The notes under the pieces are model-generated. The model had not been told where the DNA came from, did no database searches, and saw only the letters and a program-made list of their open reading frames with translations. 14,908 nt of DNA from Stramenopiles sp. TOSAG23-2. Its lineage: Eukaryota > Sar. The DNA lies in NCBI GenBank assembly GCA_900128395.1, contig LT649740.1:1-14908 (forward strand), in the 5' to 3' direction. A program made the position numbers and the translations under genes. This document shows, in pieces, positions 1 to 9,062 of this stretch; the stretch's first letter is position 1; each line of letters opens with the position of its first letter.

Positions 1-20
1 GTATATATATATATATATAT
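1..20. repeat. AT dinucleotide microsatellite
   Basis: The window opens with a run of alternating A and T, about ten dinucleotide units. It is a simple low-complexity repeat with no coding content. A similar run lies near 7358-7373. Confidence 0.9.
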
Positions 21-872
21 TAATTGCTGTACTATATATCCCAAATCGCCAAATTTTTACCATAAAATTAAAAAAAGTGAAAAGTGATAAAATTTTATAG
101 AATATATAGATCTATGATGGTAAGAAAAAAGCTATTAGTGCATTTATTATAATAAGTTTAAGTTGAATTCGAGTTAAGTATCAACCTATTTCTAGTCGAT
201 ACGTTGGAGAAAAAATTAGTGTCGACTTGTTTTCGTGTCAATCCTGTGTCTATTGTACCAGAGCCTATATAGAGCTTACAATACGCGTTAGCAAACTGTT
301 TTCGCCACTATGAGCACAGCAGCCTCGACTTCGCCAACCTCCTAATATGAACACAGCATCTACCTCAGAAACGCGTCACAGATTTCAGGCAACATCCTTA
401 AAAAAAGAGAGGCGTCCCTCTTGCGCATTGCATGAAAAGGACACACCACAGCGACACAGGAAAAATCAAAAAATTGTACATCGACACTTGCAAATCATAT
501 GCAGTATTGTACATCGACGCAGGAAAAATAAAAAAATTGTACTTCGAGCTTGTATAGGGATCCACTTACTTATTAGTATACATTTCGCAAATTCGTAATA
601 GTAAACAGTGTTATGAAATAATGGCACTAAAATAAATTAATAATAAACAATTAAACCCGCAAGCACCCTGTTGATGGATTGGTACGTGATGGACTACCGC
701 CACACATATAACAACAGCTGTAGGAAGATTCAACACACTTTCCAACACACACAAATCAATATATATTGTATTGAGCAATTTAAAAATAAAAGAGAACATA
801 CGTTGATTTTATTGCGGTTAATTTCCAGTGAAACGTCATTTACCAGTTTTTTTTATCCATATTTCGTTTCAC
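21..872. other. Intergenic stretch with degenerate short repeats
   Basis: No convincing gene was seen. The stretch is AT-rich. Around 308-371 there are two diverged tandem copies of about 25 bp, each beginning with an ATG followed by a CACAGCA core. Around 452-550 a block of about 33 bp, containing a GACRCAGGAAAAAT core followed by TTGTAC, occurs twice. An ORF of 83 codons at 347-598 runs across these repeats, but its translation is low in complexity and strongly basic. It is best explained as an accident of repeated DNA. A TATATA-like motif lies near 264. Confidence 0.6.
473..590 (+). repeat. Dispersed repeat, left copy
   Basis: This block shares the 18-mer attgtacatcgacacttg, then a CAAATCAT..GCAGTATTGTACATC block, and then the 19-mer cttacttattagtatacat minus its final base, with positions 7828-7906, in the same order and orientation. 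Compared with the right copy it carries an extra segment of about 30 bp around 514-543, which duplicates the GCAGGAAAAATAAAAAAATTGTAC type of sequence. The two copies flank gene 1 as direct repeats about 7.35 kb apart. The nature of the element is unknown: no terminal repeats or transposase are visible. Confidence 0.75.
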
Positions 873-1119
873 GATGGTGCCAATACCAAGTTGGTTCCGA
901 TATTGGTTGATATTGCAAGTAACAACATATCCATATGCATTTGGAGACACCGACACAACATACTTTTACGAGTATATTTACCCGTATGCGAGGCTAGACT
1001 TTATCAAGGGGCGTCTAAAATTGGTAGATTTGACAGGCGTGTCGAAAAAGCCAACATCGGCGCCATTTCCCAGCATGATGGGCATATTCTAGGAATAAGC
1101 GGGAAACAATAGGTAGCCA

Positions 1120-1419
1120 TTGAAATTGCAAACCATGTTCACTCTCCTACTTCGCTGCAACTATCCCGCCCAACTGATTGGTTTTTATCACCAAAACAAA
1201 ACCGCTACATCTGATTTATCGTTCGCCAAGCTGGTGCCATGCGAACCAAAAGACGCATTGTACCGATGGGGAACGCCAGAGGACGCTGCTGAGGTACAGT
1301 ATGACTACAGCGACTATGGGGTTTTGACGTACCGCTTTGAGACCTCCTACCCGCCGTATGAATGGTTGCGGGCGGTGAGAGGATGCTATCCGTGGTTGAG
1401 TGTATGCCTACAAGTGTAA
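1120..1419 (+). pseudogene. Broken DUF1281/YubB-like (Api92-like ferredoxin-fold) gene
   Basis: The open frame translates to 99 codons with no ATG at its upstream end; the first ATG is at 1135. From about residue 31 it follows the order expected of the DUF1281/YubB family: an LSFxKLVP segment, a short linker, a WGT motif at residues 50-52 followed by Asp/Ala, a V, an LTYRFET strand, a PP pair, WL, and YPxL near residue 90. It then stops, whereas family members usually continue. The N-terminal NHV-type motif of the family appears in a different frame at 1125-1150, which suggests a frameshift. The same frame upstream (874-1119) is open to 1089 but then meets three stop codons. The family is known chiefly from phages and plasmids. 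Codon use and GC content differ from the two large genes. The assignment is by motif reading only and is moderately supported. Confidence 0.45.
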
Positions 1420-1507
1420 AAGATTCTACTAATTACCTCTTGGATGTTACCAAACGATGGCGCAACGTTCTAATTTCTTTCTTCCTCTTGATTCTGGCTG
1501 CAAATAG

Positions 1508-1654
1508 ATGGAGAAAATCCGATATGAGTATCTACATCATTGCCAATTCAATGACGAAGGGCACGTTCTGATTTGGAAACACAACGATGGGCATCTTGCA
1601 AAACTCCTCTTCTATGGTACTAACTATACGATATGTGCTAGTATATTATATTAA
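1508..1654 (+). CDS. Possible small ORF of 48 residues, function unknown
   Basis: An ATG directly after an in-frame TAG opens a 48-codon frame ending in TAA. The translation is not low in complexity and contains a FNDEGHVLIWKHNDGHL segment, which reads like protein rather than noise. It lies just downstream of the DUF1281-like fragment in another frame, so it could be a remnant of the same or a neighbouring decayed gene. Its last 4 bases overlap the stop codon of gene 1 on the other strand. No family was recognised and it may not be a gene. Confidence 0.2.
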   Translation: MEKIRYEYLHHCQFNDEGHVLIWKHNDGHLAKLLFYGTNYTICASILY

Positions 1655-4600
1655 CTTGTCGGTGCAACCTTTGTTAAATTTCGTTCTTTATTATTACTGT
1701 TTTTCTTCTTCTTCGTTTTTTCTCTCATTTTACTAACTTTAACAACAGCAACTTCTTTCATACAGAAACAAAATCCGATTATTAATATAATTGTACCTAT
1801 CCATTCAAATCCAAATGATATAACGTTTAAAATAGGAGAATGGGTCATCATTTTTCTTTGTGTATTACCTTTTATAACTTCACCACTATCAATTTCTTTT
1901 GTTTCTATAGAGGTTAATATATAATAATTTATATATCCAGCAATTAATATAAAAAGTTCAGCGCCACTTAACAAAATATCTAATATATTATTTGTGCTAC
2001 GTATACGTTTTTTATCATCTCCTCCAGTTTTGCTTGGATCTTTTATTTTTAATTCTCTATCTAGCAGAAACGGTTGACATATTAACAATGCAATGAAATA
2101 ACTAAGACACAATCCAACTTGCATTGGTAATGCATATTCTTGTCGATTTGTTAAAAACATTGCAACGCAACCCACCATTAATTTTCTTATTACTATTACA
2201 AATTCCCAAAAATAAAATTTATCTGAAAATTTATCAAATATCCAGCCTAGAATATATTTGTTTTGAGATTATTTTAGAATAATAGTAATTGATGTTAGTT
2301 AGTTTATATATTTAATAAATATTGTCATTAGATATGATGATATTTTGAATTAAATATTAATAGCATAATATATATAAGATTTAAACTTACCAAATTTTCC
2401 GTAATTGTCGTCACTAATATCCTCAGCCCATTTTGGTTTTTGAAACATTTTTTTGATTTTGGTTGTAAAATGAAAATCAAACACATAATGTAAAATTAAA
2501 TACGTCGATCCTATACCATATAATGGAAACGCAACAAATAGCCCAGTAAATGCAACAAAGGAATTTGTTGTAGATGCACCTGCAGCATTATATAATATGT
2601 ACATACTATAAACCGATGAACAAAAAAACAGTATGATTACAGTTGCGTGAAACGATTTTTTGCTGCAGTACCCTCGGTTTAGAATACATCGTTTTTGAAT
2701 AAAATATAAACTCAATAGCAACAACGGCACCACAATAATAGCTGCTAAATTATAATAATTATCAAACAACGACACGCATAAAACATTAGGGTCGGAATCA
2801 AACGTTATAGAACCATCTGCCTGAGTTGTACAATCAAATGCCGACAATACTTGAAGAAGAACTATTGCATACAAGGAGTTTATCCATATATAAGTGCCAA
2901 CTGATATAACACGTTGGGGATTACCAAATCGAAAACCAAATGATCGGTTAAATCCAACAGATGCAACTTTATACCAACAACTAAAAAATACGAATAATAA
3001 TAATGGCACAAATATTTTTGATAGATATATATCGTTTGTTGAAAATTGCCATGCACATTCAGGCGATGAGGCAGCTCCACTTATATCAATCGTCAGAATA
3101 TTTAATATGCTTTGTAATAAATGAAGGAGCCATGGTGGTAAATGTGGCAATCGTAAAGTTGGAAATGTAATGTTTAATGTCATTGAATGTGAAATTAGTA
3201 TTCCAATAATACCTGTTAAACGCCGCGCGCGTGCAAAAACATTCATTTTTTTATCATCGTCGTCAATGTTGCTTGCATTGTTTTCCATGGAGGCTTCTTC
3301 TTCATCATTTGAAAGAATATTCTGTTTAAACTGGTCTTTTTTATTCTCAAGATGCTCAGCTTGCGTTTCATCTTCACTCTCTTTGTTGTTTTCTTCACTC
3401 CCATCTTTTGTACCCGGTTTCACTGCAGCATCTAACGTTTGATAAATTCCATATAAAACTGAAATAACGCCAAAAACAATTGCTATTAAAAATGTCATGT
3501 TAGAGTCTGGGCAACGTAAGCATTCGCCATTAGCTTTGTAATATCTTGGCATGCATTTCATACAAGCTAATCCTTCTCTATTCCTTGTACATGTGATTCC
3601 ACCTAAACAATGTTGGGGTTGTGGACACGTGAAGCATTGGTCGTTCCGTAGATATAAACCAGATTGACAGCACACTGCTATACCAACTAGTCCTTCATTA
3701 AATATACATGATTTACATACTCCTTGTGCTGTTTGATCATTAAATGTTAAACTGGGACAATCAATGCAAGCTGTTTCGTATACTTGACCTTCTATACCAT
3801 TGTACTTTCCAATGTTACATTCTTGGCATACACTTTCATCAATCATTCCTACCCCATTATTAAATTTACCTTTACTACAATTCTTGCAAGTTACTTGGCC
3901 TTCCAAATCATTGTACTTCCCGGGGTCACAGGTCGAACAGCCAGTTGCACCTTCAAATTCAGCAAATTCTCCTTTTGCACATAATGTGCAATTTATTTGA
4001 CCTTCCTCCCGACTAGATTTACCGATATCGCAATTCTTGCAAGTTACTTGGCCTTCCAAATCATTGTACTTCCCGGGGTCACAGGTCGAACAGCCAGTTG
4101 CACCTTCAAATTCAGCAAATTCTCCTTTTGCACATAATGTGCAATTTATTTGACCTTCCTCCCGACTAGATTTACCGATATCGCAATTCTTGCAAGTTAC
4201 TTGGCCTTCCAAATCATTGTACTTCCCGAGGTCACAGGTCGAACAGCCAGTTGCACCTTCAAATTCAGCAAATTCTCCTTTTGCGCAATTTAAACATACA
4301 TTTTCTGATGTTTGACTTTCACCAGATAAAGAATATTTACCAGCAATACATTCAATACAAACATTTTCGTTTATTTGACCTGGGCCTGCAATTGAATATT
4401 TACCACTAATACAATTTAAACATATATTTTCTGATGTTTGACCTGGGCCTGATATTGAGTATTTTCCTGCTGTACAATTTTTGCAAGCTACAAACTCATT
4501 GGATTGACCTTCTACATCATTAAATTTACCAGCACCACAATTTTTGCAAGCTACTTGGCCTTCCAAATCATTATATGTACCTATGTCGCAATTTAAACAT

Positions 4601-6921
4601 ACATTTTCTGATGTCTGACCAGGACCTGATATTGAATATTTACCGGCTGTACAATTCTTGCAACTTGTTTGTTCTTTTATATTATTATATGACCCATTTT
4701 CGCATAAATATTGATTTTCTCCGTCGCAATAGGAACCTATTGCACATCTTGTATTGCAAATAACACCTAATTTTTCATTAGTGTTGTTTACTGCAATACA
4801 AGGACCAGTAACCGGTCTTTCAATACATAATTTCGATGAACAATTTTGCCAAGTAGCTTTTATGTTTTGATTATTCGGGTCATATGCATAAAAACTTTCA
4901 TTACTGTATGGATCACTGAAATGTGTGTTTACTATTGTGAAAGTTGGCGCGCATCCATTGCTCCCTGTTTCTGCAAATATATGATGCCCTTGTTTACTAG
5001 ATGCATAATTGCCAATGAAAGATGTACCTTGTGTTATTACATGCATATTACCCGTAATATGCAACCCACCTCCGCCATTTAAAGTTATGTATAGTTCGGT
5101 GTTGTATTTTATAATACAATTTACTAATAATAATGTATGCGATTGCCAATCGTTATAAGCTGTTATTCCGTGCCCTTGATTGTGAGCAATAGTCGTATTA
5201 TATAATTCTACATTCTCTATATAACCATAATATATGCCTTCCTCATTATTATTGGATATATTACTGTTGTATACTTTCAATATTCCCCTACCACCCCAAC
5301 TATAAATGCCTTTACCATTATTTATAATATGGCTAGAATATATTATAACACTTGGGTACCCATCAATTTGATGAATAGCCATGCGATTATCCTTAAAAAC
5401 ACAAAAACTGGCCTCGAAGACACCCCTGTTAAATATAGATCCTAGTACATAAGATCCAACTAATTTTAAATTCTGAAGTGTCAACTTTCCACTACTAAGT
5501 ACGTAAAAATGCCTACTGCCACTTGCAGGTTTTACTGTAGATAAATCACTTTTATTAGTACCTACAATTTGTAAAGCATCGGATACGACCACATGACTAT
5601 GGCCTAAAATAGTGCAATTAGATCCTAATGTAAAATTTCCTGTGTTTGAAGTAACTGCGCAATCCCATTCCAACGGGTGGGCTATGCAATCAGATGCCTG
5701 TATAGAACCCTCATTGAGTGTTGTAGGCTTCTCCGCAGGGCATTTAATACATGTATTGTTTGAATCACTTGGATTGTAATATCCACGCAAACATTTGTGA
5801 CATATTTTATTTGCACAAACACAATTAATCATGCTATTGCACATAGCATATGTTTGTACAAATTCACCTTCACCAGTATTAAACATAAATCTGTGCAGAT
5901 CTGGTCTGTTATGAAGAGTGCAGCCATATGTCCAATCATCTCGATCATTTACACTTCCATATCCACCATATCCACCATATCCAATGTGCCCAAATGAACC
6001 ATGATTTCTAAGACCACTTGCCGCAGCTTCGCATGCTGTTGGGGATACAATTCTATTTATACACTTGCCAGAAGTGATAATTTCATTTAATGCTTCGTAT
6101 CCAGGCAAACACACATCATCGCATTGTACACCTGCCTTTGTATTTGAATTATCGACCGCCGTGCATGATCCAGTAAACTGATTTTCTGTGCATATATTAA
6201 TATTGTCTGAACAAGTTGTAACAATATAATTACTATTGCCATTTGGGTTGTTTTTAAAGTATGTATTTATTAATGATATGGTTGGTGAGCCATCGGAACA
6301 TATATCGTCTGCAACAACACTGTTATTGATATAGTTGGAAATAAAGGACGATCCAATTATCTTTGTATTAGTATTATCAGTCAAATATATTCCTCCACCA
6401 GCACAATTACCACTTGTGCTTGTAACTATATTAAACGTAAACTCTGTGTTGGATATGTCCACGTTAGCTAAATTGTTGGAGGCGCCATCTATATGAAGAC
6501 CACCACCAACATATGCTTTGTTATTGTGTATGCTAGAAAAATATAGATTCAAATTTCCTCCGCTTGAAGATATTAAAATTGATCCACCGTAGTTAGCAGG
6601 AACATCACTGTAGACAGTTACATCCCCACCAACTAAATTAACGTAACGCAAAATAAGTTTATGACTTGGATTATTTATATAGAAATGGCGCTTATTTGTT
6701 GCGGCAGTTATGGTGGCTAGGTTACCATAATTATTAGTAGCAGTGCCATTAATTTCTAATGTATTTGTAATAGAAACATGGTCATTACCTGAAATGGCAC
6801 AGTCACTACTACGTGTAAACGTCCCAGTGTTTGTAGTACTAGCACAATCCCACTCCGCCGCACGCACATAAGCAGCCAGCAAAAAACAGCACCAAACAGC
6901 AGCAAGCGCTTGGCGGTTCAT
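1651..6921 (-). CDS. Large secreted-type cysteine-repeat polytopic membrane protein (ephrin-receptor-like repeats), complete, two exons
   Basis: Coding exons 6921-2391 and 2246-1651 join through a phase 1 intron to give about 1708 residues. The ATG is followed by a hydrophobic signal peptide ending near residue 21 (AYVRAA), and a purine stands at -3. Residues 22-265 form an Asn/Gly/Ser-rich beta-helix-like region. A Gly/Tyr-rich stretch and a small Cys cluster follow. A second copy of the beta-helix module begins near residue 414; both copies open with EWDCA and contain an RHFY motif. Residues about 720-1140 carry about 20 CxxC blocks of the GCC2/GCC3 ephrin-receptor-like type (C-x-x-C-x-x-G-K-Y/F). 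The first membrane helix is at about 1142-1163, then an acidic cytoplasmic-type linker (about 1165-1235), a Pro-containing hydrophobic segment, and helices near 1300, 1345, 1395, 1430, 1460, 1525, 1560, 1610 and 1660. The tail is short and Lys-rich. This fits a cell-surface receptor or sensor, but ligand and function are not known. It lacks the EF-hand and CAP-Gly of its neighbour. Confidence 0.85.
2247..2390 (-). other. Spliceosomal intron of gene 1 (phase 1, 144 nt)
   Basis: The 5' site is G|GTAAGT at 2390 and the 3' site is TTCTAG ending at 2247. Two overlapping CTAAC branch-point candidates lie about 60-65 nt upstream of the acceptor. Splicing makes a GGC codon and restores the frame into a FYFWEFVIVIRKL segment. 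That matches the conserved aromatic/WE/RK stretch before a membrane helix in gene 2 (YYYDLIDLTRRL). Without splicing, exon 1 reads only 12 more residues into a stop, and exon 2 starts at an internal Met. Confidence 0.9.
3878..4284 (-). repeat. 153-bp near-identical tandem repeat inside gene 1
   Basis: Units begin at 3878, 4031 and 4184 with a strict 153-nt period (51 residues, three CxxC blocks each). The first two units appear identical over the full 153 nt. The third matches for 101 nt with a single difference at 4229 (Pro to Leu) and then diverges after 4284. Because the period is a multiple of three, the reading frame is kept. Identity at synonymous sites points to very recent duplication or gene conversion. 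Confidence 0.95.
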
Positions 6922-7076
6922 AACGTTTGTAGGATAGATAGAGTTTGCCAGTCGTTGAAAACGTTACTGTGGAAATTAATAAGAACCTTGTGTAGCTATT
7001 ATTTGTCCTAATCAACAGTCGTGGAAACTAGTTCGTGACTGCAATTACTAAATCAATCCAGTAGAAACACAACCTC
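6922..7076 (-). promoter_or_regulatory. Presumed 5' UTR and proximal promoter of gene 1
   Basis: This is the non-coding sequence directly upstream of the gene 1 start on the minus strand. No clear TATA box or initiator can be assigned. There is no open frame of note, so transcription from here is inferred only from position. Confidence 0.35.
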
Positions 7077-7086
7077 GCGAAAACAA

Positions 7087-7470
7087 CAACCAAGTTGCTC
7101 AACAAACAGTAGATCAACAGTTATGCAAGAAGTCTACTAAAAGTATATTTGCTCCACGTTCGAAGCGATATCAAAAACTTTTTTGTAAAAAACCAATCGA
7201 CCACGTAAAACAATAGCTATGCGCGTTTCCAAAAGAATAGACGCGCGTTAGTACAATCGAATGCTTGAAAGGCAACTATACGCCCAAAAACAACTATGCG
7301 CAAATAAATAACCAAAGCCGCTAAAACAACCGTAGATCAACCACAATCGAAGACCTAATATATATATATATATCCGTCCAACGATCCCAAAAACCCTTTG
7401 GTGAAACAACGGTATATAAAAATAGCTATGCACGTCCAAAAAATATTAAATACGCGTTAATACAATCTTG
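7087..7470. repeat. Diverged direct repeat of about 170 bp, two copies
   Basis: Copy A (about 7087-7260) and copy B (about 7307-7470) share blocks in the same order: CCAARG, GTAGATCAAC (7109 and 7332), CGATMYCAAAAAC (7166 and 7382), AATAGCTATGC (7212 and 7421) and CGCGTTARTACAATC (ending at 7258 and 7467). The offset drifts from 223 to 209 nt because of small indels. A related ACGCGTTAGCAAAC block also appears at 283-298. An AT run near 7358-7373 lies in copy B. No ORF of interest is present. Confidence 0.65.
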
Positions 7471-7757
7471 CTCTTGCAACAAAACTATATACTAAATTTT
7501 TGTATATGATTTGTAGAATGATATAATTGCAAACGAAATTTTTGGTGGATGTACCGTTTATTACATCTTTATTTATTTTTTTTTTATTTTAGTTTATGTT
7601 ATATATAGCTTTTACATAGCGTTTATGAACTATTTATTCATTTTTTAAAACTCTGTGAACAAACTGCCAACTTTAAAGGATTTGCCTATTTGCCAACAGC
7701 TCGGACTCTCATGTTTGCAATGCTGTGTCCATATGGCCAACAGGCGATTACAAGAAC
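7471..7757. other. AT-rich intergenic stretch
   Basis: The segment is dominated by A and T runs, including a poly-T tract near 7573-7590. The short open frames that start at 7655 and 7690 run into the dispersed repeat and show no family resemblance. Nothing else is supported here. Confidence 0.6.
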
Positions 7758-7845
7758 CAAGTGTCGATGTACAATGGCAATACGACCGTACGCTGACAAT
7801 AGCACTAGAGTGCTATTATCAACAAAAATTGTACATCGACACTTG
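7758..7845. repeat. Nested inverted repeat (18-bp arms enclosing a perfect hairpin)
   Basis: The arms caagtgtcgatgtacaat (7758-7775) and attgtacatcgacacttg (7828-7845) are perfect reverse complements with a 52-nt spacer. Inside the spacer lies a second perfect palindrome: aatagcact (7798-7806), a 2-nt loop AG, and agtgctatt (7809-7817). The right outer arm is also the start of the dispersed repeat found at 473-490. The structure resembles a foldback or MITE-like relic, or a structured RNA, but no terminal duplication was confirmed. Confidence 0.8.
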
Positions 7846-7906
7846 CAAATCATGCAGTATTGTACATCAAGCTCGTTTAGGGATCATCTTACTTATTAGT
7901 ATACAC
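7828..7906 (+). repeat. Dispersed repeat, right copy
   Basis: This is the second copy of the sequence at 473-590, in the same orientation. Shared parts are the 18-mer shared with the outer palindrome arm, the CAAATCAT-GCAGTATTGTACATC block, an AGGGATC core, and CTTACTTATTAGTATACA at the right end. It lacks the internal insertion of about 30 bp of the left copy. Confidence 0.75.
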
Positions 7907-7964
7907 ACGTACTCTAGGCCGTTCACAACATTAGCTACAATTTCAACGAGTTGAAACCACCCCA

Positions 7965-8174
7965 TTATAAATTCAAATTTTTACTCCCTCGTTTCGCATT
8001 TAGGAACGCATCCACGCCCTGGAATATCTTTTGCAGCACGTTGAAGTCTTCCAAGGCGAACCGCAGCGCCATTCCGTTCGGGGTTTGTATATCTTTGAAT
8101 TTTCTTTTGAGCTTCTCGAAAAGCGTGTCCAAGGCCTGGGCCGTAAGAAATGGATTTAGACGTTGCTCGTTCAC
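7965..8174 (-). CDS. Possible gene fragment, helical protein of unknown function
   Basis: The open frame of about 69 codons begins with GTG rather than ATG and is preceded in frame by two stop codons (TAA TAA) near 8201-8206. Its codons are G/C-rich in the third position, unlike the surrounding DNA. The translation is a plausible amphipathic helical protein, with alternating Leu/Phe and Lys/Asp and segments such as ALDTLFEKLKRKFKDIQ. The first ATG lies at about residue 35. It overlaps by 25 nt the divergent ORF at 8150-8497. It may be a decayed gene or an exon whose partner is lost. No family was recognised. Confidence 0.25.
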   Translation of the reverse strand: MNEQRLNPFLTAQALDTLFEKLKRKFKDIQTPNGMALRFALEDFNVLQKIFQGVDAFLNAKRGSKNLNL

Positions 8175-8497
8175 GGCAGTTCGAAGACAGCCTCGCGCGT
8201 TTTATTACTCGAAAAGCGTTTCCAAAATACAAATGCTACATTGAAGCAGCTACCATCGTGAGGCATATTCATCCAATACTGGTTCACAACCAAGGCAAGT
8301 TTGAGATATTCACCAAACGAGTGAAGGAACCTTTGTTCAAAATAACAAGGGACAGGGCTCAGAGCCGTCGTGCCTGCATCAGTTTTATTCGCCGTTTGAC
8401 ACAGTACTATGGAAATTGCATGGTGATGAAACGCAAGTCGGCGGAAGTAGATGGCAAGGCGGTGTCGGTCTATTTGTACGCGTTGGTAAAGGTTTAA
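8150..8497 (+). CDS. Hypothetical basic protein of 115 residues
   Basis: An ATG with A at -3 opens a frame of 115 codons ending in TAA. Codon use looks coding, with mixed G/C third positions and few rare-looking runs. The protein is basic, with alternating helix-like and strand-like segments and no signal peptide or membrane helix. No known motif was recognised. Near the end, GTAAAG at 8486 could be a weak 5' splice site leading to a pyrimidine-rich TTTTAG near 8544, so the true C-terminus is uncertain. It sits in a local GC-richer island with the fragment at 7965-8174, and could derive from a mobile element or virus. That origin is speculation. Confidence 0.35.
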   Translation: MDLDVARSRQFEDSLARFITRKAFPKYKCYIEAATIVRHIHPILVHNQGKFEIFTKRVKEPLFKITRDRAQSRRACISFIRRLTQYYGNCMVMKRKSAEVDGKAVSVYLYALVKV

Positions 8498-9062
8498 CCA
8501 TAATATCTTAATTTAGTTAGTTTTAATATGAATCATCTCTTTTAGAACATATCTGCCAGAGCTTCCTTTTTCATCTCTCTCTCTCTTTTAGGTAGCCACC
8601 ATTCGTATCTCTCTCTAAGTATCGTAACTACAGCAGTAGTGATGCTATTATTCAATGCAACACAACCAGCATTATGTAAGTATTATGTATATTTGCATAT
8701 TTGCATCTTCTTCTTTTGCATGTACGCAGGTTGTTTTTATTTTTTATTGTTGATGATGAGTAAGTAACACTATTATATGTCAATATATTTTCTTATGTAA
8801 TCAAACTCTCTAGCGATTAAAATTAAGATCATATTATTACTACCACTACACAAAAATCTTCTCATCTCCTCATCCATTATTCATTTTGTTGTTGTTGGAT
8901 AATAGCAGCACGGCACGAAAAAATTAAAATAATGGTACAACGGTACGACATTATTCAAAAATATTCATAGACCATTGTTATTCATTTTAAATCAAATAGA
9001 AAAGACATAGGAACGCAAATTATTCATTTAGCGTTTTCGGAGTCTAGTTATTTTAAAACAAA
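8498..9062. other. Intergenic stretch and presumed 3' UTR of gene 2
   Basis: No convincing ORF was seen. Two TC-dinucleotide tracts lie at 8574-8586 and 8608-8616. The 10-mer TTATTCATTT occurs at 8877, 8978 and 9020. On the minus strand, in the gene 2 message, this reads AAATGAATAA within about 190 nt after the stop codon. No canonical AATAAA was seen close to that stop codon on the minus strand, so the AATAA cores may serve as poly(A) signals. Confidence 0.5.

Noticed and set aside
347-598. ORF of 83 codons on the plus strand
   Set aside because: It lies across short tandem repeats and the dispersed repeat. The translation is low in complexity, and the right repeat copy carries a different frame, so the reading frame is not conserved.
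671-1112. Overlapping plus-strand ORFs at 671-910, 828-1112 and 874-1092
   Set aside because: No family features; three frames overlap. The 874 frame is in phase with the DUF1281-like fragment but is separated from it by three stop codons, so it is only noted there.
1651-2178. A separate gene of 175 residues
   Set aside because: The frame continues upstream of its Met to a good splice acceptor at 2247 and joins gene 1 in frame, completing its membrane domain.
3784-4000. Plus-strand ORFs inside gene 1 and gene 2 (for example at 3170-3442, 3784-3984, 13209-13634)
   Set aside because: They are antisense shadows of well-supported coding exons; their residue patterns mirror the cysteine-repeat or acidic-linker codons.
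7655-7954. Overlapping plus-strand ORFs of 99 and 69 codons
   Set aside because: They run through the palindrome and dispersed repeat with no family resemblance, and two frames are open at once, as expected by chance.
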